From contig NZ_BPMA01000036.1 of NCBI RefSeq assembly GCF_026005215.1, forward strand, positions 15,295 through 71,296: a DNA stretch of 56,002 nucleotides. Direction: 5' to 3'. A model generated the notes under the pieces. That model did no database searches. It was not told the DNA's origin and saw only the letters and a program-made list of their open reading frames with translations. The first letter of the stretch is position 1. Every line of letters begins with the position of its first letter. This document shows, piece after piece, positions 37,115-46,991 of this stretch. The translations under genes were made by a program, and so were the position numbers. The stretch comes from Capnocytophaga catalasegens (GTDB lineage Bacteria > Bacteroidota > Bacteroidia > Flavobacteriales > Flavobacteriaceae).

Positions 37115-38176
37115 TTACACCACATAATATTCAAAAGCCTGATAAATCAAATCATTATCAACGTGACAATCTAACTTGGGGTTAGCTATATCCTCCAAAA
37201 GGACAAAGTTAATTGCTCCGTGTGAATTTTTCTTATCAAACTTCATCAGAGAAATTATTTCAGATATTTCATTTTTGGTAAAAGATTGTTGTTCAAAGTA
37301 TTGTAATAAATTTTCTTTGATAAAATCACATTTTTTCTGAGGAAAACTTGTCTTTTTGACCGAAAGAAAACTTGCCAGAATGATACCTATTATAATAGCT
37401 TCGCCGTGCAAAAGTCGTCTTCTATGTTCATTTTGCAAGCAAAATGACTCAATCGCGTGCCCTAATGTATGTCCAAAATTAAGTATTTTCCGAAGTCCTT
37501 TTTCGGTAGGATCTTGCGTAACTATCTGATTTTTAATCTGTACAGAATCATATATAAGTCCTTGCAAGTCTTCTAATGAAAAATCTGACAAACGCGTCAT
37601 TTGATTCCAATAATTTTCGTCATAAATAAGTCCATGTTTGAACATTTCAGCCAAACCGCTACGTAATTCTTCACTTGGTAAAGTCTGCAAATATTGTATA
37701 TCAATACAGATTTGCTCAGGGGTATTGATAACTCCTATTTGATTTTTCAGCATGCCCAAATCAACTCCTGTTTTTCCGCCTACCGAAGCATCAACCATTG
37801 CTAAAAGAGATGTTGGAATATTGATAAAATCAATTCCACGCATATAGGTTGAAGCTACAAATCCTCCCAAATCAGTAACAACTCCACCTCCCAAATTGAT
37901 AAGCAAACTTTTTCTATCTGCTCCCAACTCTGACATTGCACCCCATACTCCTAAGCAAGTTTCTATATTTTTATATTCTTCTCCAGTTTCTATTTCAATA
38001 ACTTCTACCTCAAAAGGAAATTTTTGTAAAAAATACATCAAACAATATTCGTTCGTATGAGTATCTACCAAAATAAAAATTTTAGAATAATTTTTCTTTT
38101 CAACTAAATCAATTAAAGGTTGATATGTATCTTCTATAAAATAAATAGGATAATTTGATGTTTGTATTTTTTTCAT
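37115..38176 (-). CDS. aroB: 3-dehydroquinate synthase
   Basis: A 353-residue NAD- and metal-dependent enzyme of the shikimate pathway, converting DAHP to dehydroquinate. Features are FILVDTHTNEYC, GGGVVTDLGGFVASTYMRGIDF, PTSLLAMVDASVGGKTGVD, the metal-binding FGHTLGHAIES and LLHGEAIIIG. Length fits. A -7 box lies 23 bases upstream of the ATG. Confidence 0.96.
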   Translation of the reverse strand: MKKIQTSNYPIYFIEDTYQPLIDLVEKKNYSKIFILVDTHTNEYCLMYFLQKFPFEVEVIEIETGEEYKNIETCLGVWGAMSELGADRKSLLINLGGGVVTDLGGFVASTYMRGIDFINIPTSLLAMVDASVGGKTGVDLGMLKNQIGVINTPEQICIDIQYLQTLPSEELRSGLAEMFKHGLIYDENYWNQMTRLSDFSLEDLQGLIYDSVQIKNQIVTQDPTEKGLRKILNFGHTLGHAIESFCLQNEHRRRLLHGEAIIIGIILASFLSVKKTSFPQKKCDFIKENLLQYFEQQSFTKNEISEIISLMKFDKKNSHGAINFVLLEDIANPKLDCHVDNDLIYQAFEYYVV

Positions 38177-38198
38177 CGAAGTTTATTAAAAATAAGTG

Positions 38199-38206
38199 CA
38201 AAGATA
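38199..38206 (-). promoter_or_regulatory. -7 box for aroB
   Basis: Minus strand TATCTTTG, exact consensus. Confidence 0.5.
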
Positions 38207-38334
38207 CTGATTTTATTCACAACAATTTTATCTTTAGTACAAAAAATATTTCAATTTTGATTTTCTGTAAAAAAAATATTTTGATAAAAAGTGAATATTT
38301 TTTTAAAATAATAGGTTGTTTTGAAAAAAAAATG

Positions 38335-38342
38335 TAGTTTTG
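38335..38342 (+). promoter_or_regulatory. -7 box for exbB-exbD-tonB
   Basis: Plus strand TAGTTTTG, exact consensus, 43 bases before the exbB ATG. Confidence 0.5.
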
Positions 38343-38385
38343 TGCCTTGAAAACAAAAAGTATAATTTTTAAATACACATAAACT

Positions 38386-39081
38386 ATGTTATTTTTACAA
38401 ACTGATTTAGCAACAGACCCCGTAATAGATACTGTTGCAAGCGAAGAAAAAACGCTTTCCATTATGAATCTAATTCTTGATGGAGGAACATCAAGTATAA
38501 TTATCATTGGAGTGTTATTCCTAATGTTGGCAGTAGCTCTTTACATTTATTTTGAGCGTTCATTTGCTATTGCTGCTGCCTCTAAAATAGATTCAAATTT
38601 TATGAATATGATACGTGACAATATAGCTGCTGGACGATTAGAAGCTGCTAAAATGCTCTGTGCTCAATCCAATACTCCCGTATCACGATTAGTAGCCAAA
38701 GGGATTTCACGTATAGGAAAACCATTGACAGATATAAACAAAGCTATCGAAAATGCTGGAGCTTTGGAAATTTACAAGTTAGAAAAAAATTCAGCTATTT
38801 TGGCAACTATAGCAGGAGCAGGTCCTATGATTGGTTTCTTAGGAACAGTTGTTGGTATGATTATGGCTTTCCACGAAATGGCTACCAGCGGTGGTCAAGC
38901 TGAAATGGGAGTTTTGGCAGGAGGTATCTACACAGCAATGACAACTACTGTCGCTGGACTTATTGTAGGTATTGTAGCATATATGGGATACAATCACTTA
39001 GTGGTTCGTACCGATAAGGTAGTTCATAAAATGGAAGCTACCGCAGTAGAATTTTTAGACCTTTTGAATGAACCTATTTAA
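38386..39081 (+). CDS. exbB: ExbB/TolQ/MotA-family proton channel subunit
   Basis: A 231-residue inner-membrane protein. TM1 (about 37-56, IIIIGVLFLMLAVALYIYF) is preceded by an acidic periplasmic N-terminus. A cytoplasmic loop with CAQSNTPVSRLVAKGI follows, then TM2 (about 140-165, ATIAGAGPMIGFLGTVVGMIM) and TM3 (about 185-208, GGIYTAMTTTVAGLIVGI). These are the family hallmarks. With ExbD and TonB it couples the proton gradient to outer-membrane transport. It is followed by exbD after 12 bases. Confidence 0.93.
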   Translation: MLFLQTDLATDPVIDTVASEEKTLSIMNLILDGGTSSIIIIGVLFLMLAVALYIYFERSFAIAAASKIDSNFMNMIRDNIAAGRLEAAKMLCAQSNTPVSRLVAKGISRIGKPLTDINKAIENAGALEIYKLEKNSAILATIAGAGPMIGFLGTVVGMIMAFHEMATSGGQAEMGVLAGGIYTAMTTTVAGLIVGIVAYMGYNHLVVRTDKVVHKMEATAVEFLDLLNEPI

Positions 39082-39093
39082 TTCTGATTTAAA

Positions 39094-39486
39094 ATGAATA
39101 TCAAAGGAAGAAACAAGGTAAGCCCTGAATTTAGCATGTCGTCAATGACAGATATCGTATTCTTGTTGCTTGTCTTCTTTATGCTAACTGCTAATAGTCC
39201 AAATGCTTTAGATTTATTACTCCCTAAAGCTAAAGGAAAATCGACCAATACACAGAATGTTTCAGTAAGTATCAACAAAAATTTAAAATATTTTATTGAT
39301 AAAAAAGAAATAGATCCTACCGATATTGAGAGCGAATTGCACCAAGTTTTACAAAGCAAAAATGTAGAAACTCCAACAATTATACTACGTGTTGAAGAAA
39401 GTGTTCCTATTGAGAATGCAGTAACTGTAATGGATATTGCAAACCGAAATCAATACAAACTAATTTTGGCTGTTCGTCCTAATTAG
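39094..39486 (+). CDS. exbD: ExbD/TolR-family biopolymer transport protein
   Basis: A 130-residue protein. A cytoplasmic start is followed by SMSSMTDIVFLLLVFFMLT, where the Asp in the TM helix is the proton-carrying residue. The periplasmic domain contains KYFIDKKEID and ILRVEESVPIENAVTVMDIA. It is a single ExbD, whereas many Bacteroidota clusters carry two. Confidence 0.93.
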   Translation: MNIKGRNKVSPEFSMSSMTDIVFLLLVFFMLTANSPNALDLLLPKAKGKSTNTQNVSVSINKNLKYFIDKKEIDPTDIESELHQVLQSKNVETPTIILRVEESVPIENAVTVMDIANRNQYKLILAVRPN

Positions 39487-39526
39487 TAAAAAATAATCAA
39501 TATTTTATTTAGTATTTTATATAAAA

Positions 39527-40369
39527 ATGCTATTAGATACAGTACATAAACGAAAATCTTTTGCCTTAACAAGTGTCATACTTTGCCTACTTGTACTTCT
39601 GATGTTTCTCACGGGAATGAAATATTTAGACCCTCCCGAAGAGAAAGGTATCACTATTACCTTTGGTACAGATTCTCGTGGTATGGGCGAAATCAAACCG
39701 CCTGCTCCTGCTAAATCAGCACCGCAAGTACCTCAGACACCCCAAGAACCTATACCAACTCCTTCTGAACCTGTTGCTTCGCAAGAACAAGTTGTTACAC
39801 AAGAAACTGATCAAGAAACAATTGTTGTCCCAGAAAAAAAGAAAAAAACAACTCCTAAACAAGAAATAAAACCCAAAGTAGCTGAAACACCCAAAGAACC
39901 TGAAAAGCCAAAACCATCTTCTGAAACAACCGATGCTTTGTCCAACATCTTAGGAGCTTCAAAAAAAACTGATGCAAACACTTCGGGAGGTGGACAAGGT
40001 AATGATAACGTTGCTGGACATAAGGGTAGTCCCAACGGCAATCCTTATTCAAGTAGTTTCTACGGAAGTGGTGGTAGTGGTGGTTCTGGAAGTGGTAAAG
40101 GATGGGGATTGAATGGACGCAACTTGGAAGATGGACAAAAAATACCACAAGATTGTAATGAATCGGGACGGGTTGTTGTTCAAATTGAAGTTGATCGAAG
40201 TGGTAAAGTAGTCAAAGCGACTCCAGGAGTAAAAGGTACAACCAATTCTGCGCAATGCTTGTTAGATGCTGCCCGAAAAACAGCACAAACATATCGTTGG
40301 AATGCAGATACAAAAGCTCCTGTACGACAAATCGGTTTTATTGAAATAAACTTCCGTTTAGGTGAATAA
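39527..40369 (+). CDS. tonB: TonB-family energy transducer
   Basis: A 280-residue protein. It has an N-terminal cytoplasmic KRKSF and one TM helix (about 13-31), a periplasmic Pro/Lys/Glu/Gln-rich spacer (about 55-145), a Gly/Ser-rich stretch (GSGGSGGSGSGKGWG, about 182-197), and a C-terminal domain with GRVVVQIEVDRSGKVVKATPG and IEINFRLG. It contacts TonB boxes of outer-membrane receptors such as the SusC at 11526-14561. It lies 40 bases after exbD, in the same operon. Confidence 0.88.
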   Translation: MLLDTVHKRKSFALTSVILCLLVLLMFLTGMKYLDPPEEKGITITFGTDSRGMGEIKPPAPAKSAPQVPQTPQEPIPTPSEPVASQEQVVTQETDQETIVVPEKKKKTTPKQEIKPKVAETPKEPEKPKPSSETTDALSNILGASKKTDANTSGGGQGNDNVAGHKGSPNGNPYSSSFYGSGGSGGSGSGKGWGLNGRNLEDGQKIPQDCNESGRVVVQIEVDRSGKVVKATPGVKGTTNSAQCLLDAARKTAQTYRWNADTKAPVRQIGFIEINFRLGE

Positions 40370-40398
40370 ATTTGATTTTAAAAATCAAATTTATTCAC
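40362..40398. terminator. Long perfect palindrome, bidirectional terminator tonB/ligA
   Basis: An 18-bp perfect inverted repeat (GTGAATAAATTTGATTTT and its complement) separated by one A. The left arm includes the tonB stop codon; the right arm ends 8 bases before the ligA stop codon. Almost entirely A/T. Confidence 0.75.
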
Positions 40399-40406
40399 TT
40401 TTCTTT

Positions 40407-42443
<2,037 letters not shown>

Positions 42444-42452
42444 TTAAATTAC

Positions 42453-42490
42453 AAAAAAGCTATCCAATCAAATTTATGAATAGCCTTTTT
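42453..42490 (-). terminator. Probable terminator of the deoxyhypusine-synthase-like gene
   Basis: Stem AAAAAAGCTAT / ATAGCCTTTTT with a bulged C, 22 bases after the stop codon. Weaker than the others because of the bulge and low GC. Confidence 0.55.
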
Positions 42491-42511
42491 CAACTTACTT
42501 TGTAATAAATA

Positions 42512-43486
42512 TTATTTTCCTAAAACATATGCAAAAATAAGTGGAGCTACAATTGTCGCGTCAGATTCTACGATAAACTTTGGAGTATTAACATCTAATT
42601 TACCCCAAGTAATTTTCTCGTTAGGCACTGCCCCCGAGTAAGAACCATAGCTGGTAGTTGAGTCTGAAATTTGGCAGAAATATGCCCAGAAAGGCACATC
42701 AGTCCATTCCAAATCTTGGTACATCATCGGTACGACACAAATTGGGAAATCACCTGCTATCCCTCCCCCTATTTGGAAGAAACCTACACCTTTCCCACCC
42801 GAATTGGCTCTATACCACTCAGTTAAATATACCATATATTCGATACCTGACTTCACTGTTGCGGCTTTTAATTTGCCTTTAATAACGTTTGAAGCGAAGA
42901 TATTCCCCGTAGTAGAGTCTTCCCAACCAGGACAAACAATCGGTAAGTTACGCTCGGCAGCGGCTACAATCCACGAGTTTTTCGGATCGATTTCGTAATA
43001 TTGCTCCAACACTCCCGAATTGACTACTTGGTATAGAAACTCGTGCGGAAAATAACGTTCTCCATTGGCTTCTGCCTTATGCCAAACAGCTTCCAAATGC
43101 TTTTGTAAACGACGAAAAGCTTCTTCTTCGGGAATGCACGTATCTGTTACTCTATTGTAGTGATTTTCAAGCAAATCCCACTCATCTTGTGGAGTCAAAT
43201 CACGATAATTAGGAACACGTTTGTAGTGTGAGTGAGCCACCAGGTTCATTACATCTTCTTCGAGATTAGCTCCCGTGCAAGAAATGATATCTATTTTACC
43301 TTGGCGAATCATCTCGGCAAGCGAAATGCCAAGCTCGGCTGTACTCATTGCCCCGGCAAGCGAAACTAACATCTTTCCTCCTTCCAAAAGGTGTGTTTCG
43401 TATCCTTTGGCTGCATCTACCAATGCTGCAGCATTGAAATGCAAAAAATTCTGCTCAATAAATTGAGAAATTGCTCCTTTATTCAT
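42512..43486 (-). CDS. Deoxyhypusine-synthase-family protein
   Basis: A 324-residue protein from the ATG at 43486 (MNKGAISQFIEQNF). A TTG at 43501 extends the frame, but it lies only 12 bases from the -7 box at 43513-43520. The fold is the NAD-binding one of deoxyhypusine synthase. Visible motifs are LVSLAGAMSTAELG, ISCTGANLEEDVMNLVAHSHY, CPGWEDSTTGNIFA, FQIGGGIAGDFPICVVPM and SYSGAVPNEKITWGKL; the last matches the active-site Lys segment of eukaryotic DHS. Bacteria lack eIF5A, so the product may be a polyamine such as homospermidine, or unknown. No agmatinase or polyamine gene is adjacent. Confidence 0.9.
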   Translation of the reverse strand: MNKGAISQFIEQNFLHFNAAALVDAAKGYETHLLEGGKMLVSLAGAMSTAELGISLAEMIRQGKIDIISCTGANLEEDVMNLVAHSHYKRVPNYRDLTPQDEWDLLENHYNRVTDTCIPEEEAFRRLQKHLEAVWHKAEANGERYFPHEFLYQVVNSGVLEQYYEIDPKNSWIVAAAERNLPIVCPGWEDSTTGNIFASNVIKGKLKAATVKSGIEYMVYLTEWYRANSGGKGVGFFQIGGGIAGDFPICVVPMMYQDLEWTDVPFWAYFCQISDSTTSYGSYSGAVPNEKITWGKLDVNTPKFIVESDATIVAPLIFAYVLGK

Positions 43487-43785
43487 TTTTTTATATTTCA
43501 ATTATTAGGGAGCAAAGATATAATTTATAATACAAAAAACCTATTTTAACCTCTATTAAATTTAAAAATAAAATAAATACTTGCATTCCTTTTCATTAGG
43601 GAAAATCTACAAAAGGAAATAGCTACTATTAGAATAAAACAGGAATAACCTTTTTATAATTTAGGGTAGTTATAGATAAATTAGATAACTATTTTTAATA
43701 GAATAAACTTATTTTAAATAATAAAAATAAATGTTTTATTACTAAAAATATAGACAAATATTATACTTATAGTAACTACAAAATA
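43487..43785. other. Intergenic A/T-rich spacer, no gene seen
   Basis: This stretch holds the promoter at 43513-43520 and otherwise stop-rich A/T sequence. Two related segments starting ATAACC and ATAACT (43645 and 43685) are 40 bases apart, but I could not extend this to a real tandem array. Like the two arrays elsewhere it lies directly 3' of a gene (the aminopeptidase). Confidence 0.4.
43513..43520 (-). promoter_or_regulatory. -7 box deciding the start of the DHS-like gene
   Basis: Minus strand TATCTTTG, exact consensus, 27 bases before the ATG at 43486. Confidence 0.55.
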
Positions 43786-43813
43786 AAAAGGCTATTATTA
43801 TGAATAGCCTTTT
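43786..43813 (-). terminator. Intrinsic terminator of the aminopeptidase P gene
   Basis: A perfect 11-bp stem AAAAGGCTATT / AATAGCCTTTT with a 6-base loop, followed by T-rich sequence on the minus strand, 17 bases after the stop. Confidence 0.85.
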
Positions 43814-43830
43814 CTCTTCTTTTTTATTTA

Positions 43831-45600
43831 TTAGATAGCTTTGCAAGCATTTGCAAGCCAATTTCGTTGCTCGGTAGGTAATAGTGGTGCAATTTCTTTC
43901 TCTACACGACTATGATAAGCATTAAGCCAATTTCGTTGTTCGGTGGTAAGGAGATGTACAAGTATTGGTCGTGTATCAATGGGACAAAGTGTTAAAGTCT
44001 CAAAGTGATAAAATTCGCCAAACTCAGAAGTTCCATCTTTTTGGACAGCTACTAAGTTTTCAATGCGAATACCATACATATTCTCTCGGTATAAACCTGG
44101 TTCATTGGAGCAAACCATACCTTCTAATAAGGGGATATCACGTAAGTCTTTACGAATGTTTTGAGGACCTTCATGTACATTTAGAAAGCTTCCTACACCG
44201 TGTCCTGTTCCGTGTCCATAATCGCGGTGCTGACGCCAAAGGGGCATACGAGCAAAAGCATCAAGTTGGACACCACGCGTACCCTTTATGAATTTTGTCA
44301 TGCTCAAATCAATCATACCTTGAAGTACCAACGTATAATCATATTTAAAATCATCAGAGTACTTACCTAAGGGAATAACTCGTGTAATATCGGTCGTACC
44401 TTCTCGATACTGACCTCCTGAATCAATAAGTATTGTACCTTTATCAAGAACAGACTTTGCAGTTTCTTTATTAGCTGAATAATGTACAATAGCACCATTC
44501 CCTTCGTAGCCAACTATCTCTCCAAAGCTATTCCCTACAAAATTTTCTTGCTTTGCTCTAAATTCCTCTAAGGTACGACCTATGCTATACTCATCCATAG
44601 CCTCTTTCCCTACTTGCGTCTCTAACCAATATAAGAAATGAATCAATGCTACAGCATCTTTTTTCATAGCTATACGAAAGCCTTCTAGCTCTGTAGTATT
44701 CTTTATTGCCTTTTGAAGTTGTGAAGGAGGTTCAGCTTGTATAAATGTATTTGTACTTTTAAGTGCTTCATATACAGACTGATTTGCATTACCAGAGATT
44801 AAAACCTTTTGAGCTTCTATCTTAGCTAATTCATCAAAAAAGCTATTATAAGGTAGCAGGGTTATATTAGCTTCTGATAAGTGCTTTTGTACCGAAGCGT
44901 CACATTTATCTATATCGGTAAATAGCTTCACTTTGTTGGGGGTAATAATCAGATAACTTAAAAATACTGGATTATATGCTACATCACTACCACGCAAATT
45001 GGTTATCCATGCAATATCATCTAAGGTAGTTACAATGTGAATTGTAGCACCTTCTTTTACCATTTGGCTACGAATCGAAGTTATTTTATCCTGAACTGAT
45101 TTGCCTGCATATTGTATTGGTTGTATAAAGATAGCATGTTTTTGGTCAATAGGCCGCTCTTTCCATACTGATTTTAGTAATGGATTATCTACTAAAGTAG
45201 CTTCTTTAGTTGCTAACTTATGAGTAAGTAGCTCCCAAGCTATGTGTGAGGTACAAAGGGCATTTACTGCTACTTTACCTGCTTGTGGTATTTCTTGTAC
45301 GAGCCAATCTATATAGCTTGGTGTTCCTTCTACGCCATCTTTGAATAATACAAAACCAGAGTCTTGAAGCTGGTCAGCTGCTTGTACAAAGTAACGAGAA
45401 TCTGTCCAAACACCTGCTTTATCTAACGTAATTACAGCTAAACCTGCCGAACCTGTAAATCCTGAAATCCAAGCACGTTCTAACCAAAACTCAGGGAGGT
45501 ATTCACTGGCATGTGGGTCAGCGCTATATACTACAAAAGCATCTATCTGGTTTGCTTTCATTTCGGCTCGTAAATCCATTAGCCTTTCTCTTGTTTTCAT
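43831..45600 (-). CDS. pepP: Xaa-Pro aminopeptidase (M24B, three-domain type)
   Basis: A 589-residue cytosolic metallopeptidase removing an N-terminal residue before proline. It is the long aminopeptidase P1 form, with two creatinase-like N-terminal domains (about 1-300; SADPHASEYLPEFWLERAWISGFTGSAG, DDIAWITNLRGSDVAYNP) and a pita-bread domain. Metal ligands are seen in ILIDSGGQYREGTTDITR (two Asp), GHGTGHGVGSFLNVHEGP (His), NEPGLYRENMYGIRIENLV (two Glu). The C-terminal end has a direct repeat, LLTTEQRNWLNA and LLPTEQRNWLAN, about 25 residues apart. It follows the 45639 gene by 38 bases. Confidence 0.95.
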   Translation of the reverse strand: MKTRERLMDLRAEMKANQIDAFVVYSADPHASEYLPEFWLERAWISGFTGSAGLAVITLDKAGVWTDSRYFVQAADQLQDSGFVLFKDGVEGTPSYIDWLVQEIPQAGKVAVNALCTSHIAWELLTHKLATKEATLVDNPLLKSVWKERPIDQKHAIFIQPIQYAGKSVQDKITSIRSQMVKEGATIHIVTTLDDIAWITNLRGSDVAYNPVFLSYLIITPNKVKLFTDIDKCDASVQKHLSEANITLLPYNSFFDELAKIEAQKVLISGNANQSVYEALKSTNTFIQAEPPSQLQKAIKNTTELEGFRIAMKKDAVALIHFLYWLETQVGKEAMDEYSIGRTLEEFRAKQENFVGNSFGEIVGYEGNGAIVHYSANKETAKSVLDKGTILIDSGGQYREGTTDITRVIPLGKYSDDFKYDYTLVLQGMIDLSMTKFIKGTRGVQLDAFARMPLWRQHRDYGHGTGHGVGSFLNVHEGPQNIRKDLRDIPLLEGMVCSNEPGLYRENMYGIRIENLVAVQKDGTSEFGEFYHFETLTLCPIDTRPILVHLLTTEQRNWLNAYHSRVEKEIAPLLPTEQRNWLANACKAI

Positions 45601-45638
45601 ACTTACTAATTTTTTTAATAAATAAGTTATATCTCTAC

Positions 45639-46409
45639 TTATAGGTTTATAGAATCTTTATCTTCGGTCTTCATTCCATTTTTAGCAGAAGAAGATTGCG
45701 CTAATCGTTGTTTATTAGCATTCTTAGTATCTTCAATTAATTTATTAAGTAGGTTAATAAAAGATATACTTTCTTCTGACGGATTTATCAAATTCATCGC
45801 ATAGGCATATCTTACTACTTCATAATAAAGCTCACGAGTTTCTTTACGAACTTTCTTTACATTAACTAATAAAACATTAACCTGATTTTCAGCACGTCCT
45901 TCTAAGAGCTTTTGATAGCGTTGGTTCAAATCTTCCAAAGCGGTTACGGACTTTTGAAGTCCTAATATATTCACGTATTGTTCTAACTGAGGTTTTTTAA
46001 GATCTTTGAGTAGTGCATCAATCGCTTGTGATTTTTGCCGAATAGGCAAGGTTTGTACTCCTTTGTAGTTTTTAAACTCTTTATAGAGTACAGTAGCTGC
46101 TTCTTTACGTGAAGTTACTACATTTTTGCGCTCTAAACTAAACGAAGATACAACAAACGATAGCAATTCGCTACGTTGTTTATCAAGTGATATTAGTTTT
46201 TCAGTCTCTTGGCTTAATCTACTTTGTCGAGAAGCCTCGGTAAGTAGTTCCAAATTTCGTTTTAGCTCATTGAAAACATCTTCTTTTACTGATAATTTTT
46301 CCAATGTTGCATTGGTTGCTAGATTGACAACCCCTTTCATAAATTGAGCAAACTCATCATTATTTAGCTTATCTAAGGCTAATGAGTTGATAGTTGTTAA
46401 ATTTTTCAT
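45639..46409 (-). CDS. Helical protein of unknown function (DUF6261-like)
   Basis: A 256-residue protein from the ATG at 46409 (MKNLTTINSLALDKLNNDEF). The longer frame from 46433 would start inside the -7 box at 46431-46438. It is almost entirely alpha-helical with heptad-like patterns and many charged residues, e.g. GRAENQVNVLLVNVKKVRKETRELYYEVVRYAYAM split over two helices. It has no signal peptide or TM. It resembles a Bacteroidota-only DUF family of similar size; function unknown. It is transcribed before pepP and preceded by the 42-bp array. Confidence 0.75.
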   Translation of the reverse strand: MKNLTTINSLALDKLNNDEFAQFMKGVVNLATNATLEKLSVKEDVFNELKRNLELLTEASRQSRLSQETEKLISLDKQRSELLSFVVSSFSLERKNVVTSRKEAATVLYKEFKNYKGVQTLPIRQKSQAIDALLKDLKKPQLEQYVNILGLQKSVTALEDLNQRYQKLLEGRAENQVNVLLVNVKKVRKETRELYYEVVRYAYAMNLINPSEESISFINLLNKLIEDTKNANKQRLAQSSSAKNGMKTEDKDSINL

Positions 46410-46430
46410 TTGAAAGCTATTTAATTGTTG

Positions 46431-46438
46431 CAAAGGTA
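46431..46438 (-). promoter_or_regulatory. -7 box deciding the start of the DUF6261-like gene
   Basis: Minus strand TACCTTTG, exact consensus, 21 bases before the ATG at 46409. Confidence 0.55.
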
Positions 46439-46534
46439 CTATATTTTATTTATATAAAGTTACTTTTTTTACTATTTTTTTTATTATTTTTTTCAATGAA
46501 GTAGTTTTTTTTATAAAAATATATAAGAAATGCT

Positions 46535-46954
46535 ATTTTTTAGAAGCTAATAAATAAGATAGTTCTTATAAAATCTATTGGCTTAGCACTAATTTTTTTT
46601 CAGTGTACAACAAAATCTATTTTTTTATACCTAAAAAAAATAAAAAGTTATAGCAAATACATTTTCTTATAGCTAACAAACTACAAAACCTATTTCCAAT
46701 ACATTTTTTTATAGCTAACTAATTAAAAAATACTTTTCCAATCTATTTTCTTTTACCTACAAAATAAAAAATCTACTTTCCAACTTGTTTTCTTTTATCT
46801 AAAAAAAATAAGAGGTCATAGCAAATACATTTTTTTATAGCTAATATGTATAAAACTATATTTCTAATCAATTTTCTTTTACCTAAAAAATAAAAAATCT
46901 ATTTTCAAATCTGATGAATAACTAATAAAAAATATAAAATCTATACTATTATAT
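46535..46954. repeat. Tandem array of 42-bp degenerate A/T-rich repeats
   Basis: Ten 42-bp units start at 46535, 46577, 46619, 46661, 46703, 46745, 46787, 46829, 46871 and 46913; the first two and last are decayed. Each begins ATTTTCTTTTACCTAA or ATTTTTTTATAGCTAA and continues with an A-rich block ending near TTTTCCAATCT. Units 3-4 and 7-8 share the junction AGCAAATACATTTT, pointing to a past four-unit (168-bp) duplication. No frame is open. The array fills most of the 582-base gap between the S9 peptidase stop and the DUF6261-like promoter. Confidence 0.9.
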
Positions 46955-46991
46955 ATAATAGGTATATCCCACTTGTTTTTTATCCTTATTC

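Noticed and set aside
39663-40255. Overlapping frames in and opposite tonB
   Set aside because: They arise from the low-complexity Pro/Lys and Gly/Ser codons of the TonB spacer read in other frames.
40362-40398. 18-bp perfect palindrome as an att site or protein-binding operator
   Set aside because: It lies exactly between convergent tonB and ligA stops and is better explained as a bidirectional terminator.
43487-43785. Possible third tandem array 3' of pepP
   Set aside because: Only one 40-base spaced similarity (ATAACC/ATAACT) was found, and it does not continue.
46535-46954. 42-bp array as a coding minisatellite (42 is 14 codons)
   Set aside because: All frames on both strands contain stops in nearly every unit.
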